Shown in pieces: positions 52,168 to 59,517 of a DNA stretch of 59,517 bases. Source of the DNA: Dechloromonas sp. (GTDB lineage Bacteria > Pseudomonadota > Gammaproteobacteria > Burkholderiales > Rhodocyclaceae). The notes below the pieces were generated by a model that made no database searches, was not told where the DNA came from, and saw only the letters and a program-made list of their open reading frames with translations. Made by a program: the position numbers and the translations under genes. Where the stretch lies: NCBI GenBank assembly GCA_016791065.1, contig JAEUOD010000124.1, positions 1-59,517 on the forward strand, in the 5' to 3' direction. The stretch's first letter is position 1, and every line of letters starts with the position of its first letter.

Positions 52168-52966
52168 GACTCGCATCATCACGGCGCTGATCATCGCTGC
52201 CGTGCTAATCCCCGCAATATTTTTTCTCGATCGTGCTGCTTGGTCTCTGCTGACCGGCTTGATTACAGCCATCGCAGCCTGGGAGTTTGCCCGCTTGGCG
52301 GCTTTCCGCGTGGCGGCCCAGTTTGCATTTGGTGGATTGGTCGGTGTATTGACCCTTGGAGCGACCTGGTTTCTGCCGGCAGAACGTCTCGACGTCCTGG
52401 GGGAAGGGGCGATGCTGCTATCTGTCATTTTTTGGCTGGCGGTTGTCCCCTTCTGGTTACGAGCTCGCTGGCAGGGTGTGGCTGGCTGGAAAATGGCCCT
52501 GGTCGGGCTGGTTGTGCTGCTACCCACCTGGGTGGCACTGATCGCATTGCGTGAACGTGCTCCTGCCTGGTTGTTCGCGGCTCTGCTTTTCGTTGCGCTT
52601 GCTGACATTGCGGCCTATTTCTTCGGTCGAGCCTTCGGTCGCCGCAAATTGGCGCCGAACATCAGTCCGGGGAAAACATGGGAAGGCGCGTGGGGAGCGA
52701 TGCTGACGGTGACCGCTCTGGCGATTGGGGCGCAACTGGCGTTCGGTCAAGCCGATGCGAAACGTCTCGTCCTGTTGCTCATCGTCATGCCTTTGCTGAC
52801 GCTGGTTTCGATTGCCGGTGACCTTTTCGAATCGATGCTCAAGCGTCAGGTCGGTCTCAAGGATAGCAGTCAATTGCTTCCGGGGCACGGCGGCGTGCTC
52901 GACCGCATCGACAGTCATACGGCGGCACTGCCGCTGATTGCCTTGTTGCTTGGGTGGCTCGGGTGA
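52160..52966 (+). CDS. cdsA: Phosphatidate cytidylyltransferase
   Basis: 268 aa with about eight membrane helices. The CDP-alcohol precursor signature near the C-terminus runs through [18 protein letters not shown] and [14 protein letters not shown], and [11 protein letters not shown] is also typical. It makes CDP-diacylglycerol in the inner membrane. GTGA overlap with dxr. Confidence 0.97.
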   Translation: MLRTRIITALIIAAVLIPAIFFLDRAAWSLLTGLITAIAAWEFARLAAFRVAAQFAFGGLVGVLTLGATWFLPAERLDVLGEGAMLLSVIFWLAVVPFWLRARWQGVAGWKMALVGLVVLLPTWVALIALRERAPAWLFAALLFVALADIAAYFFGRAFGRRKLAPNISPGKTWEGAWGAMLTVTALAIGAQLAFGQADAKRLVLLLIVMPLLTLVSIAGDLFESMLKRQVGLKDSSQLLPGHGGVLDRIDSHTAALPLIALLLGWLG

Positions 52967-54153
52967 GCCTCCAGGGGATAACCGTACTCGGGGCGACCGG
53001 TTCGATTGGGCAGTCGACACTCGATGTTGTTCGTCGTCATCCGGATCGCTACCAGGTAGTCGCGTTGACGGCGCATCGTCAGATCGAGCCCCTGGTCGCC
53101 GATTGCGTCGAATTCAAGCCCTTGCTCGCTGTCGTGGGCGATGCCGCAACGGCCGATGTGCTTGCAACCAGGCTTGCCGAGCATGGAGTACGGACGGAGG
53201 TCGCCTGGGGAGAAAAAGCCCTGGTTCAGGCGGCGACCTTGCCTGGTGCAGATATGGTCATGGCTGCGATTGTCGGCGCTGCTGGTCTGGCCCCCACGCT
53301 TGCCGCTGCCCAGGCGGGCCGTCGCGTATTGTTGGCCAACAAGGAAGTGCTGGTCATGGCCGGCGAGCTTTTCATGCACGCAGTGCGCGAACATGGCGCC
53401 ATGCTGTTGCCAGTGGACAGCGAGCACAACGCCATTTTCCAGTCGTTGCCAGCCGATTTTCCGCGGGGGCTGACTGCCTGCGGCGTGCAGAAAATTCTTC
53501 TGACCGCTTCGGGGGGGCCGTTCCGCAATACAGCGTTGGCTGACCTCTCGCAGGTTACGCCGGAACAGGCTTGTGCTCATCCTAACTGGTCTATGGGGCG
53601 CAAGATTTCCGTCGATTCGGCAACGATGATGAATAAGGGCCTTGAGGTGATTGAGGCGCGCTGGTTGTTTGATGCCGAGCCTGACCTGATTCAGGTTGTT
53701 GTTCATCCGCAGAGTGTCATTCACTCGGCGGTGCAATATGTCGATGGGTCCGTGGTGGCGCAACTAGGCAATCCCGACATGCGCACACCGATTGCCTACG
53801 CGATGTCCTGGCCGGAGCGGATTGAGGCTGGCGTTGCGCCGCTCGACCTGTTCAAGATCGCCCATCTCGATTTCTATCAGCCGGATTTCGTGCGTTTCAG
53901 GTGCCTGCAACTGGCATATGATGCCCTGCGGGAAGGCGGAACTGCGCCCGCCATCCTCAATGCGGCCAACGAGATTGCAGTTGCTTCCTTCCTTGTCGGC
54001 GAACTATCCTTCCTTGGTATTGCCCAGCTTAATGAAGCTGTTCTCGCCGCCTTGCCAGCTGGGCCCGAGGGAAGCCTTGAGGATGTAAGTGCTGCCGATG
54101 GGGCTGCGCGCCGGCTAGCCCAACAGATGATTCGGGAAAAGCGTTTCGCGTGA
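52963..54153 (+). CDS. dxr: 1-deoxy-D-xylulose 5-phosphate reductoisomerase
   Basis: 396 aa from GTG 52963, overlapping the cdsA stop. NADPH-binding [17 protein letters not shown], substrate loop [11 protein letters not shown] and LTASGGPFR, metal site [17 protein letters not shown]. First committed step of the MEP isoprenoid pathway, supplying precursor for UppS encoded two genes upstream. Overlaps rseP. Confidence 0.98.
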   Translation: MSLQGITVLGATGSIGQSTLDVVRRHPDRYQVVALTAHRQIEPLVADCVEFKPLLAVVGDAATADVLATRLAEHGVRTEVAWGEKALVQAATLPGADMVMAAIVGAAGLAPTLAAAQAGRRVLLANKEVLVMAGELFMHAVREHGAMLLPVDSEHNAIFQSLPADFPRGLTACGVQKILLTASGGPFRNTALADLSQVTPEQACAHPNWSMGRKISVDSATMMNKGLEVIEARWLFDAEPDLIQVVVHPQSVIHSAVQYVDGSVVAQLGNPDMRTPIAYAMSWPERIEAGVAPLDLFKIAHLDFYQPDFVRFRCLQLAYDALREGGTAPAILNAANEIAVASFLVGELSFLGIAQLNEAVLAALPAGPEGSLEDVSAADGAARRLAQQMIREKRFA

Positions 54154-55514
54154 GCGAGCTGCCGTTCTATCTCGCTGCCTTTGTCGTTGTGCTCGCCGTC
54201 CTGATCGTCGTGCACGAATTCGGACACTATCTGGCTGCACGCTTGTGCGGGGTCAGGGTTCTGCGTTTCTCGGTCGGGTTCGGGCGCGTTCTCTGGCAGA
54301 GGCGACTTGGATTGGATCAGACCGAGTGGGCAGTCAGCCTTTTCCCTCTCGGGGGGTACGTCAAAATGCTTGACGAACGCGAGGGCGATGTTGCTCCTGC
54401 CGAGGCGCATCGGGCTTTTAACCGGCAATCCGTCGGACGGCGCAGCATCATTGTTGCAGCGGGACCTTTCGCTAATTTCCTCCTGGCGATGTTGCTCTAC
54501 TGGTTGGTCTTCATGCAGGGAAGCCTGGAACTCCTGCCTGTACTAGGTACGCCGCCGCAGGGAACGCCTGCGGCGATGGCGGCGATCGCCAACGGTGATC
54601 AGGTGCGAACACTTGATGGGCAACCCGTAGCGACCTGGAATGATCTGCGCTGGATGTTGTTGCAGAAAGCAGTAGAGCAGGAAAGCGTTGAGCTCGAAGT
54701 CATCAACGAACGCGACGAAATTGCGGTGCGGCGTCTGTATCTTGGTGCAGCAGCGGAAAAAGGTTGGGAGGGCGATGCGCTCGAGCATCTCGGGATCAAT
54801 TTTTATCGTCCGGCTTTCCCGCCGGTAATCGGGCGCCTGGTTTCCGGTGCTCCGGCCGAGCGGGCAGGCTTGCTGGCGGGGGATCGTGTACTGTCACTCG
54901 ATGGCCAGGTGATTGCTACTTGGCATGAATTAGTTGTTTTTATTCGCGATGCTGCTGACAGGACGGTGCGGGTCGAATTTGAGCGTGACGGTCAGGTCGA
55001 TGTCATTGAACTCCAGCCTGAGGCAATTCAGGAGCGCGGCAGGACTGTTGGCAAAATTGGTGTGGCGGTAGCTGATGCGCATGCTGGCCGCGAACTCCGG
55101 ACTTTTGTCAGCTATGGTTTTTTTGCTGCCGGCGCAAAGGCTGTGGCAGAGACTTGGGACAAGTCAGTCTTTACGCTGGTCATGATGGGCAAGATGCTGA
55201 CAGGCGAGGTTTCCTGGAAAAATCTTTCCGGGCCGGTAACGATTGCCGATTACGCCGGGCAGTCGGCGCGACTCGGTCTCGATTATTACCTCAAGTTCAT
55301 GGCTCTGGTCAGCATCAGCCTCGGGGTCTTGAATCTGCTTCCCATCCCGGTGCTGGACGGTGGGCATTTGATGTATCATATGATAGAAGTCGTCAGGCGT
55401 CGTCCGCTCACCGAACGGACAATGGAAATCGCCCAGCAGATCGGGATTTCCTTACTTTTCGTCCTGATGGCTTTCGCTTTTTTTAATGACTTGAACCGCC
55501 TGTTTTCCGGCTGA
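54150..55514 (+). CDS. rseP: Site-2 zinc metalloprotease RseP
   Basis: 454 aa from GTG 54150. Active site H22-E23-F-G-H26 in the first membrane helix and the second metal motif [12 protein letters not shown] near the C-terminus. Two periplasmic PDZ domains (~125-200 and ~220-300). It cleaves anti-sigma factor RseA in the sigma-E envelope stress pathway. Placed directly before bamA, whose product is monitored by that pathway. Confidence 0.97.
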   Translation: MSELPFYLAAFVVVLAVLIVVHEFGHYLAARLCGVRVLRFSVGFGRVLWQRRLGLDQTEWAVSLFPLGGYVKMLDEREGDVAPAEAHRAFNRQSVGRRSIIVAAGPFANFLLAMLLYWLVFMQGSLELLPVLGTPPQGTPAAMAAIANGDQVRTLDGQPVATWNDLRWMLLQKAVEQESVELEVINERDEIAVRRLYLGAAAEKGWEGDALEHLGINFYRPAFPPVIGRLVSGAPAERAGLLAGDRVLSLDGQVIATWHELVVFIRDAADRTVRVEFERDGQVDVIELQPEAIQERGRTVGKIGVAVADAHAGRELRTFVSYGFFAAGAKAVAETWDKSVFTLVMMGKMLTGEVSWKNLSGPVTIADYAGQSARLGLDYYLKFMALVSISLGVLNLLPIPVLDGGHLMYHMIEVVRRRPLTERTMEIAQQIGISLLFVLMAFAFFNDLNRLFSG

Positions 55515-55517
55515 ATA

Positions 55518-57800
55518 ATGAACAAATCCCTGTTGTCTGTCCTGATTGCCAGTTTCTTTGCTGCACCCGCGCTGGCCTTCGAGCCATTCGCCGTCAAGGA
55601 CATTCGGGTCGAGGGAATCCAGCGGACAGAAGCCGGTACCGTTTTCAGCTACCTGCCTGTCAAGGTCGGCGATACCCTGACCGACGAAAAGGCTGCGCAG
55701 TCCATCAAGGCGCTCTTTGCCACCGGCTTCTTCAAGGATGTCCGGGTCGAGGTCGACAGTGATGTGATGGTGATCGTCGTCCAGGAGCGTCCTGCCATTG
55801 CGAAGCTCGATTTCGTTGGTATGAAAGAGTTCGAGAAGGATGCAATTCTCAAGGCGCTCAAGGACACTGGGATTGCAGAAGGTCGCATCTTTGACCGTGC
55901 ACAGCTCGAAAAAGCCGAGCAGGAACTGAAGCGCCAATATTTGACGCGAGGCAAGTACGGCGCCAACATCACAACGACAGTGACGCCATTGGAGCGTAAC
56001 CGGGTCGGTATCAACTTCAATATCGAAGAGGGTGTAGCCGCCCGCATCAAACAGATCAATCTGGTCGGTGCTAAATCCTTCAAGGAAAGCGAGTTGCTGG
56101 GCAAGTTCGAGTTGACGACTCCCGGCATCCTGACCTGGTATACGAAGAACGATCAGTATTCCCGCCAGAAGCTCTCGGCAGATCTGGAAAAACTCAAATC
56201 CTTCTACATGAACCAGGGATACCTGGAGTTCAATGTGGAATCGACCCAAGTATCGATCTCGCCGGACAAGCAGGACGTCTACATCACAGTTAACATTAAT
56301 GAAGGCGAGCGCTATCAGGTTTCGTCCGTGAAGCTGGCGGGCGACTTCGCCATTCCGGAAGATGAACTCAAGAAACTTGTGCTGGTCAATGCCGGTGACG
56401 TTTTTTCTCGGGAGCGTCTGAACGATACGACGAAGGCGATCGGCGATCGCTTGGGCAAGGAAGGTTATGCTTTCGCCAACGTGAATGCCGCACCGGAAAT
56501 CGACAAGGAAAAGCGCAAGGTTGCTTTCACAATATTTGTCGATCCGGGCAAGCGTGTGTATGTGCGCCGGATCAATGTGACCGGCAATACAAAAACACGC
56601 GATGAAGTCGTTCGCCGTGAATTGCGCCAGATGGAAGGCGGATGGTATGACGCAGACAAGGTCGCAACCTCGAAGCTGCGCCTTGATCGCCTGGGTTTCT
56701 TCAATGATGTGGCTGTCGAAACCCCGGCTGTACCGGGAACAGCGGATCAACTTGATGTGAACCTCAAGGTGACCGAGAAACCGACCGGTAACCTCATGCT
56801 GGGTCTGGGCACCTCCAGCACCGACAAGGTCATCGTCTCGGGAGCGATTTCGCAGAATAATTTCCTAGGTAGCGGCAATAACGTGTCGATCCAGGTTAAT
56901 TCAGCGAAGTCGTATCGTACCTACGTATTCTCCTACACCAATCCGTATTTCACGCCGAACGGTGTCAGCCAGGGCTTCGATGTCTATCACCGTACGGTCA
57001 ATACCAGTTCGACGGCACTTGCTTACTACAGCTCGGCCTCGACTGGCGGCGGTATCCGTTTCGGCTTCCCGATCGGCGAAAAGCAATCGCTGGGCTTCGG
57101 GGTGGGCGTGGACACGACGACGATCACCACCTATGACGATAGCCCGCAATATTACAAAGATTTCGTAAACGAATATGGTGCAACCAATCTGACCATACCG
57201 GTGACTGCAAACTGGGTCAGTGATGGCAAGGACAGCTTTTTCTTTCCGACCCGCGGAACCTATCAAAAGGCTGGTATCGAGGTTGCGATGCCGGGCGGTG
57301 ATTTGACCTACTACCGCGCCAACTATCAGTTGCAGCAGTTCGTTCCCCTGAACAGCAAGTTCACGTTGATGCTCAATGGTGAAGTGGGTTATGCCGATGG
57401 CTATGGCAGCACCGGTGGCCTGCCGTTCTACAAGAATCTCTATGCCGGTGGTGTCACCTCGGTGCGCGGCTTCAAGGCGTCCTCGCTTGGTCCGACAGTA
57501 GAGGAGAACGGCGACACCTATCGTGTTGGCGGTAACCGTCGCCTGGTGGCGAATGCGGAATTGCTCTGGAGTATCCCGGGCATGGAGAAATCCCTGCGCA
57601 TGGGCTGGTTTGTCGATGCCGGCTGGGTGTGGGGTAAGGGGCAAAACATCGAGCTGGGCGATATGCGTTATTCCACCGGCTTGTCGGCTGCCTGGGTTTC
57701 CCCGGTCGGCCCGTTGAAGTTCAGTGTTGGTTTGCCGCTCAACGATAAGGAAGGCGATAAGGTTGAAACCTTCCAGTTCCAGTTGGGCACCACTTTTTGA
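55518..57800 (+). CDS. bamA: Outer membrane protein assembly factor BamA
   Basis: 760 aa. Signal peptide (to ~22, cleavage ALA-F), five POTRA domains (~23-420) and a C-terminal 16-strand Omp85 barrel ending in FQFQLGTTF with terminal Phe. The barrel carries VRGF in TSVRGFKASSLGP, the lid motif of the family. It folds outer-membrane proteins. It starts 3 bp after rseP and is followed by skp and lpxD. Confidence 0.97.
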   Translation: MNKSLLSVLIASFFAAPALAFEPFAVKDIRVEGIQRTEAGTVFSYLPVKVGDTLTDEKAAQSIKALFATGFFKDVRVEVDSDVMVIVVQERPAIAKLDFVGMKEFEKDAILKALKDTGIAEGRIFDRAQLEKAEQELKRQYLTRGKYGANITTTVTPLERNRVGINFNIEEGVAARIKQINLVGAKSFKESELLGKFELTTPGILTWYTKNDQYSRQKLSADLEKLKSFYMNQGYLEFNVESTQVSISPDKQDVYITVNINEGERYQVSSVKLAGDFAIPEDELKKLVLVNAGDVFSRERLNDTTKAIGDRLGKEGYAFANVNAAPEIDKEKRKVAFTIFVDPGKRVYVRRINVTGNTKTRDEVVRRELRQMEGGWYDADKVATSKLRLDRLGFFNDVAVETPAVPGTADQLDVNLKVTEKPTGNLMLGLGTSSTDKVIVSGAISQNNFLGSGNNVSIQVNSAKSYRTYVFSYTNPYFTPNGVSQGFDVYHRTVNTSSTALAYYSSASTGGGIRFGFPIGEKQSLGFGVGVDTTTITTYDDSPQYYKDFVNEYGATNLTIPVTANWVSDGKDSFFFPTRGTYQKAGIEVAMPGGDLTYYRANYQLQQFVPLNSKFTLMLNGEVGYADGYGSTGGLPFYKNLYAGGVTSVRGFKASSLGPTVEENGDTYRVGGNRRLVANAELLWSIPGMEKSLRMGWFVDAGWVWGKGQNIELGDMRYSTGLSAAWVSPVGPLKFSVGLPLNDKEGDKVETFQFQLGTTF

Positions 57801-57815
57801 TTCGGGAGTGTCATC

Positions 57816-58319
57816 TTGAAAGTTAAGTCTGTCGTTTTTGCTGCCCTGGTTTCTGCGCTTTCCGTGACGGGTGCCGTTGCGGCCGAATTGAAGGTCGGTT
57901 ATGTCAACACCCAGCGCATTTTCCGCGATGCGCCGGCGGCTCAGAAGGCTGCCAAGAAGCTGGAAGGCGAATTCGCCAAGCGCGATCAGGATCTTCAGCG
58001 CATGGCCAAGCAACTCCAAGGCTTGCAGGAAAATCTCGAAAAGAATGCCGTGACCATGGCCGAGAGCGATCGTCGCGCTAAGGAAAAGGAATTCGGCGAG
58101 TTGTCGCGTGAGTTCCAGCGCAAGCAGCGTGAGTTCCGTGAAGACCTCAATCTGCGTCAGAATGAAGAAAATGCCGCTGTGATCGAGAAAGCCAACAAGG
58201 CGATCAAGCAGATCGCCGAGTCCGACAAGTTTGACCTCATCCTTCAGGATGTGGTTTGGGTCAGCCCGAAGCTGGATATCACCGATCGCGTGATCAAGGC
58301 ACTCGCCGAAAGCAAGTAA
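57816..58319 (+). CDS. skp: Periplasmic chaperone OmpH/Skp
   Basis: 167 aa from TTG 57816 (CGGGAG 8 nt upstream). Signal peptide to ~23 (AVAA-E), then an OmpH domain with [18 protein letters not shown], two long charged coiled-coil tentacle helices and a short beta core at the end. It carries unfolded outer-membrane proteins to BamA. Overlaps lpxD (TAATG). Confidence 0.93.
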   Translation: MKVKSVVFAALVSALSVTGAVAAELKVGYVNTQRIFRDAPAAQKAAKKLEGEFAKRDQDLQRMAKQLQGLQENLEKNAVTMAESDRRAKEKEFGELSREFQRKQREFREDLNLRQNEENAAVIEKANKAIKQIAESDKFDLILQDVVWVSPKLDITDRVIKALAESK

Positions 58320-59362
58320 TGCCGAATCCGGCGGGTGTGGAACTCTCGCTGGCAGACATCGCCGCCCGCTTGGGCGGCGATGTGCTTGGTGACGCGCAAA
58401 CACGCATCAGACAGGTCGCCACGCTTGCTTCGGCGCTCGAGGGCGAGATCGGTTTCCTGGCCAATCTGAAATACAAGGGGCAACTGCAGACGACGCGGGC
58501 TTCGGCGGTGATCGTTTCGCCCGATTTCGCCGATGCCGTGTCTTTGCCGCGCATCATCTGCCGGAATCCCTACGCCTACTACGCGCGTCTGGCGAGTTTG
58601 CTCAATCCTCGTCCTGCCGCGGTACCGGGGATTCATCCCTCGGCGGTTTGTGCATCGGACGTGCCATCGACAGCCAGTATCGGCCCCCATGTCAGTATCG
58701 GCCAAGGAGTCGAACTCGGGGCGGGAACGGTCATTCACGCCGGTTGTGTGCTCGGCGATGGTGTCCGGGTCGGAGCCGGTACCGTGCTGTATCCGAATGT
58801 TAGCATCTATGCCGGTTGTGAAATTGGCGAGAACTGCGTTGTTCATTCAGGCGTGGTGATTGGAGCCGATGGTTTTGGTTTTGCGCCCGATCAGGGAAAG
58901 TGGGTAAAAATCCCGCAGATCGGCCGCGTCATCATCGGCAAAGATGTCGAAATCGGCGCCAGTACGACCATCGATCGTGGCGCATTGGATAATACGATGA
59001 TCGGCGATGGCTGCAAGATCGACAACCAGATCCAGATCGGCCATAACTGTGTGATCGGCAAGCATTGCGTCGTTGCCGCCTGCGCCGCGATTGCCGGCAG
59101 CGTGACCCTGCAGGACAACGTCACTGTCGGTGGCGCGGCGATGATCGCGGGTCATGTCACGATCAGCAGCGGCGCGGTGATTTCCGGTGGTTCGCTGGTC
59201 ATGAAGAACATCACGAAACCGGGGCAGTACACCAGCGTATTTCCCTTGGAAGAGCACAGCCACTGGCTGCATAACGCGGCTCAGATTCGACATTTGGCGA
59301 AGCTGGCCGATCGTGTTTCCGAACTTGAGAAAAAACTTAAGAATATTGATGGAGAGGGTTGA
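58319..59362 (+). CDS. lpxD: UDP-3-O-(3-hydroxyacyl)glucosamine N-acyltransferase
   Basis: 347 aa from ATG 58319. N-terminal uridine-binding domain ([13 protein letters not shown]...), then a left-handed beta-helix of hexapeptide repeats ([20 protein letters not shown] onward) with the catalytic His in [13 protein letters not shown], and a C-terminal helical tail. Third step of lipid A synthesis. Followed by fabZ after 4 bp. Confidence 0.97.
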   Translation: MPNPAGVELSLADIAARLGGDVLGDAQTRIRQVATLASALEGEIGFLANLKYKGQLQTTRASAVIVSPDFADAVSLPRIICRNPYAYYARLASLLNPRPAAVPGIHPSAVCASDVPSTASIGPHVSIGQGVELGAGTVIHAGCVLGDGVRVGAGTVLYPNVSIYAGCEIGENCVVHSGVVIGADGFGFAPDQGKWVKIPQIGRVIIGKDVEIGASTTIDRGALDNTMIGDGCKIDNQIQIGHNCVIGKHCVVAACAAIAGSVTLQDNVTVGGAAMIAGHVTISSGAVISGGSLVMKNITKPGQYTSVFPLEEHSHWLHNAAQIRHLAKLADRVSELEKKLKNIDGEG

Positions 59363-59366
59363 TTAA

Positions 59367-59517
59367 ATGGATATTCACGAAATTCTTGAACACTTGCCAC
59401 ACCGTTATCCCTTCCTGTTGGTCGATCGCGTGCTGGCCGTGGAGCCAGGCAAGTCGATCCATGCCTACAAGAACATCACGATGAACGAGCCGTATTTCGT
59501 CGGACATTTCCCGCATC
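59367..59517 (+). CDS. fabZ: 3-hydroxyacyl-ACP dehydratase FabZ (5' part, cut by window end)
   Basis: Only the first 50 codons are present, with no stop before the window edge. [20 protein letters not shown] and the active-site start YFVGHFPH identify FabZ. It dehydrates 3-hydroxyacyl-ACP in fatty acid synthesis, competing with LpxD/LpxA for 3-hydroxymyristoyl-ACP, which fits the lpxD-fabZ pairing. Confidence 0.95.
   Translation, partial: MDIHEILEHLPHRYPFLLVDRVLAVEPGKSIHAYKNITMNEPYFVGHFPH

Overview
The window is one contiguous, densely coded piece of a high-GC bacterial chromosome, free of insertion sequences, prophage and CRISPR. Gene content and order point to a betaproteobacterium, most likely Rhodocyclales (Dechloromonas/Azonexus/Zoogloea-like). 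The signs are the smc-zipA-ligA and tig-clpP-clpX-lon-hupB strings, the rpsB-to-fabZ string, a twitching ATPase among dap genes, a PEP-CTERM protein beside a PrsT-like TPR protein, and an SLC5-type histidine kinase next to a VC_2705-type symporter. The genus is inference.

Layout. 1-12006 (+): a tightly packed presumed acetate/carboxylate uptake and signalling cluster. In order it holds two tiny ORFs, a transporter-fused histidine kinase, a lone receiver domain, a degenerate kinase fused to a DEDDh exonuclease, two DUF294 nucleotidyltransferases, a catalytically dead exonuclease homologue, an Na+/solute symporter with its DUF4212 small subunit, and a small membrane protein. 12042-12132: tRNA-Ser(GGA). 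12133-12731: a region without a recognised gene that holds a tandem ~50-nt repeat; one copy has its own promoter and terminator and looks like a small RNA gene. 12732-15256: suhB and trmJ (divergent), then an HDOD gene. 15285-21599 (-): the protein-quality-control block tig, clpP, clpX, lon, hupB, with a sigma-32-like promoter before lon and a decayed tRNA-Val after hupB. 21746-21822: tRNA-His. 21989-25907 (-): a PEP-CTERM protein and a PrsT-like TPR protein. 26077-27746 (+): pepD and a small lipoprotein. 27748-33874 (-): dapC, dapD, pilU-like, dapE, prmB and a spermidine-synthase-like gene. 34009-34488 (-): a guanine-deaminase-like gene. 34621-44622 (+): smc, zipA, ligA, galU, a phosphoribosyltransferase, a methyltransferase and an MTIP/MTAP phosphorylase. 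44671-48029 (-): glnD and map. 48369-59517 (+): rpsB, tsf, pyrH, frr, uppS, cdsA, dxr, rseP, bamA, skp/ompH, lpxD and the start of fabZ.

How the parts work together. The last block joins translation factors to isoprenoid, phospholipid and outer-membrane assembly. The dap genes make meso-diaminopimelate for lysine and peptidoglycan. The Tig/Clp/Lon/HU block covers folding and proteolysis. The first 12 kb is the least explained part. Proteins resembling sensors, nucleotidyltransferases and exonucleases are co-encoded with a symporter, and several partners have lost their catalytic residues, which fits a regulatory nucleotide-handling complex. The two best leads for undescribed biology are this cluster and the tandem repeat/small RNA locus at 12487-12688.
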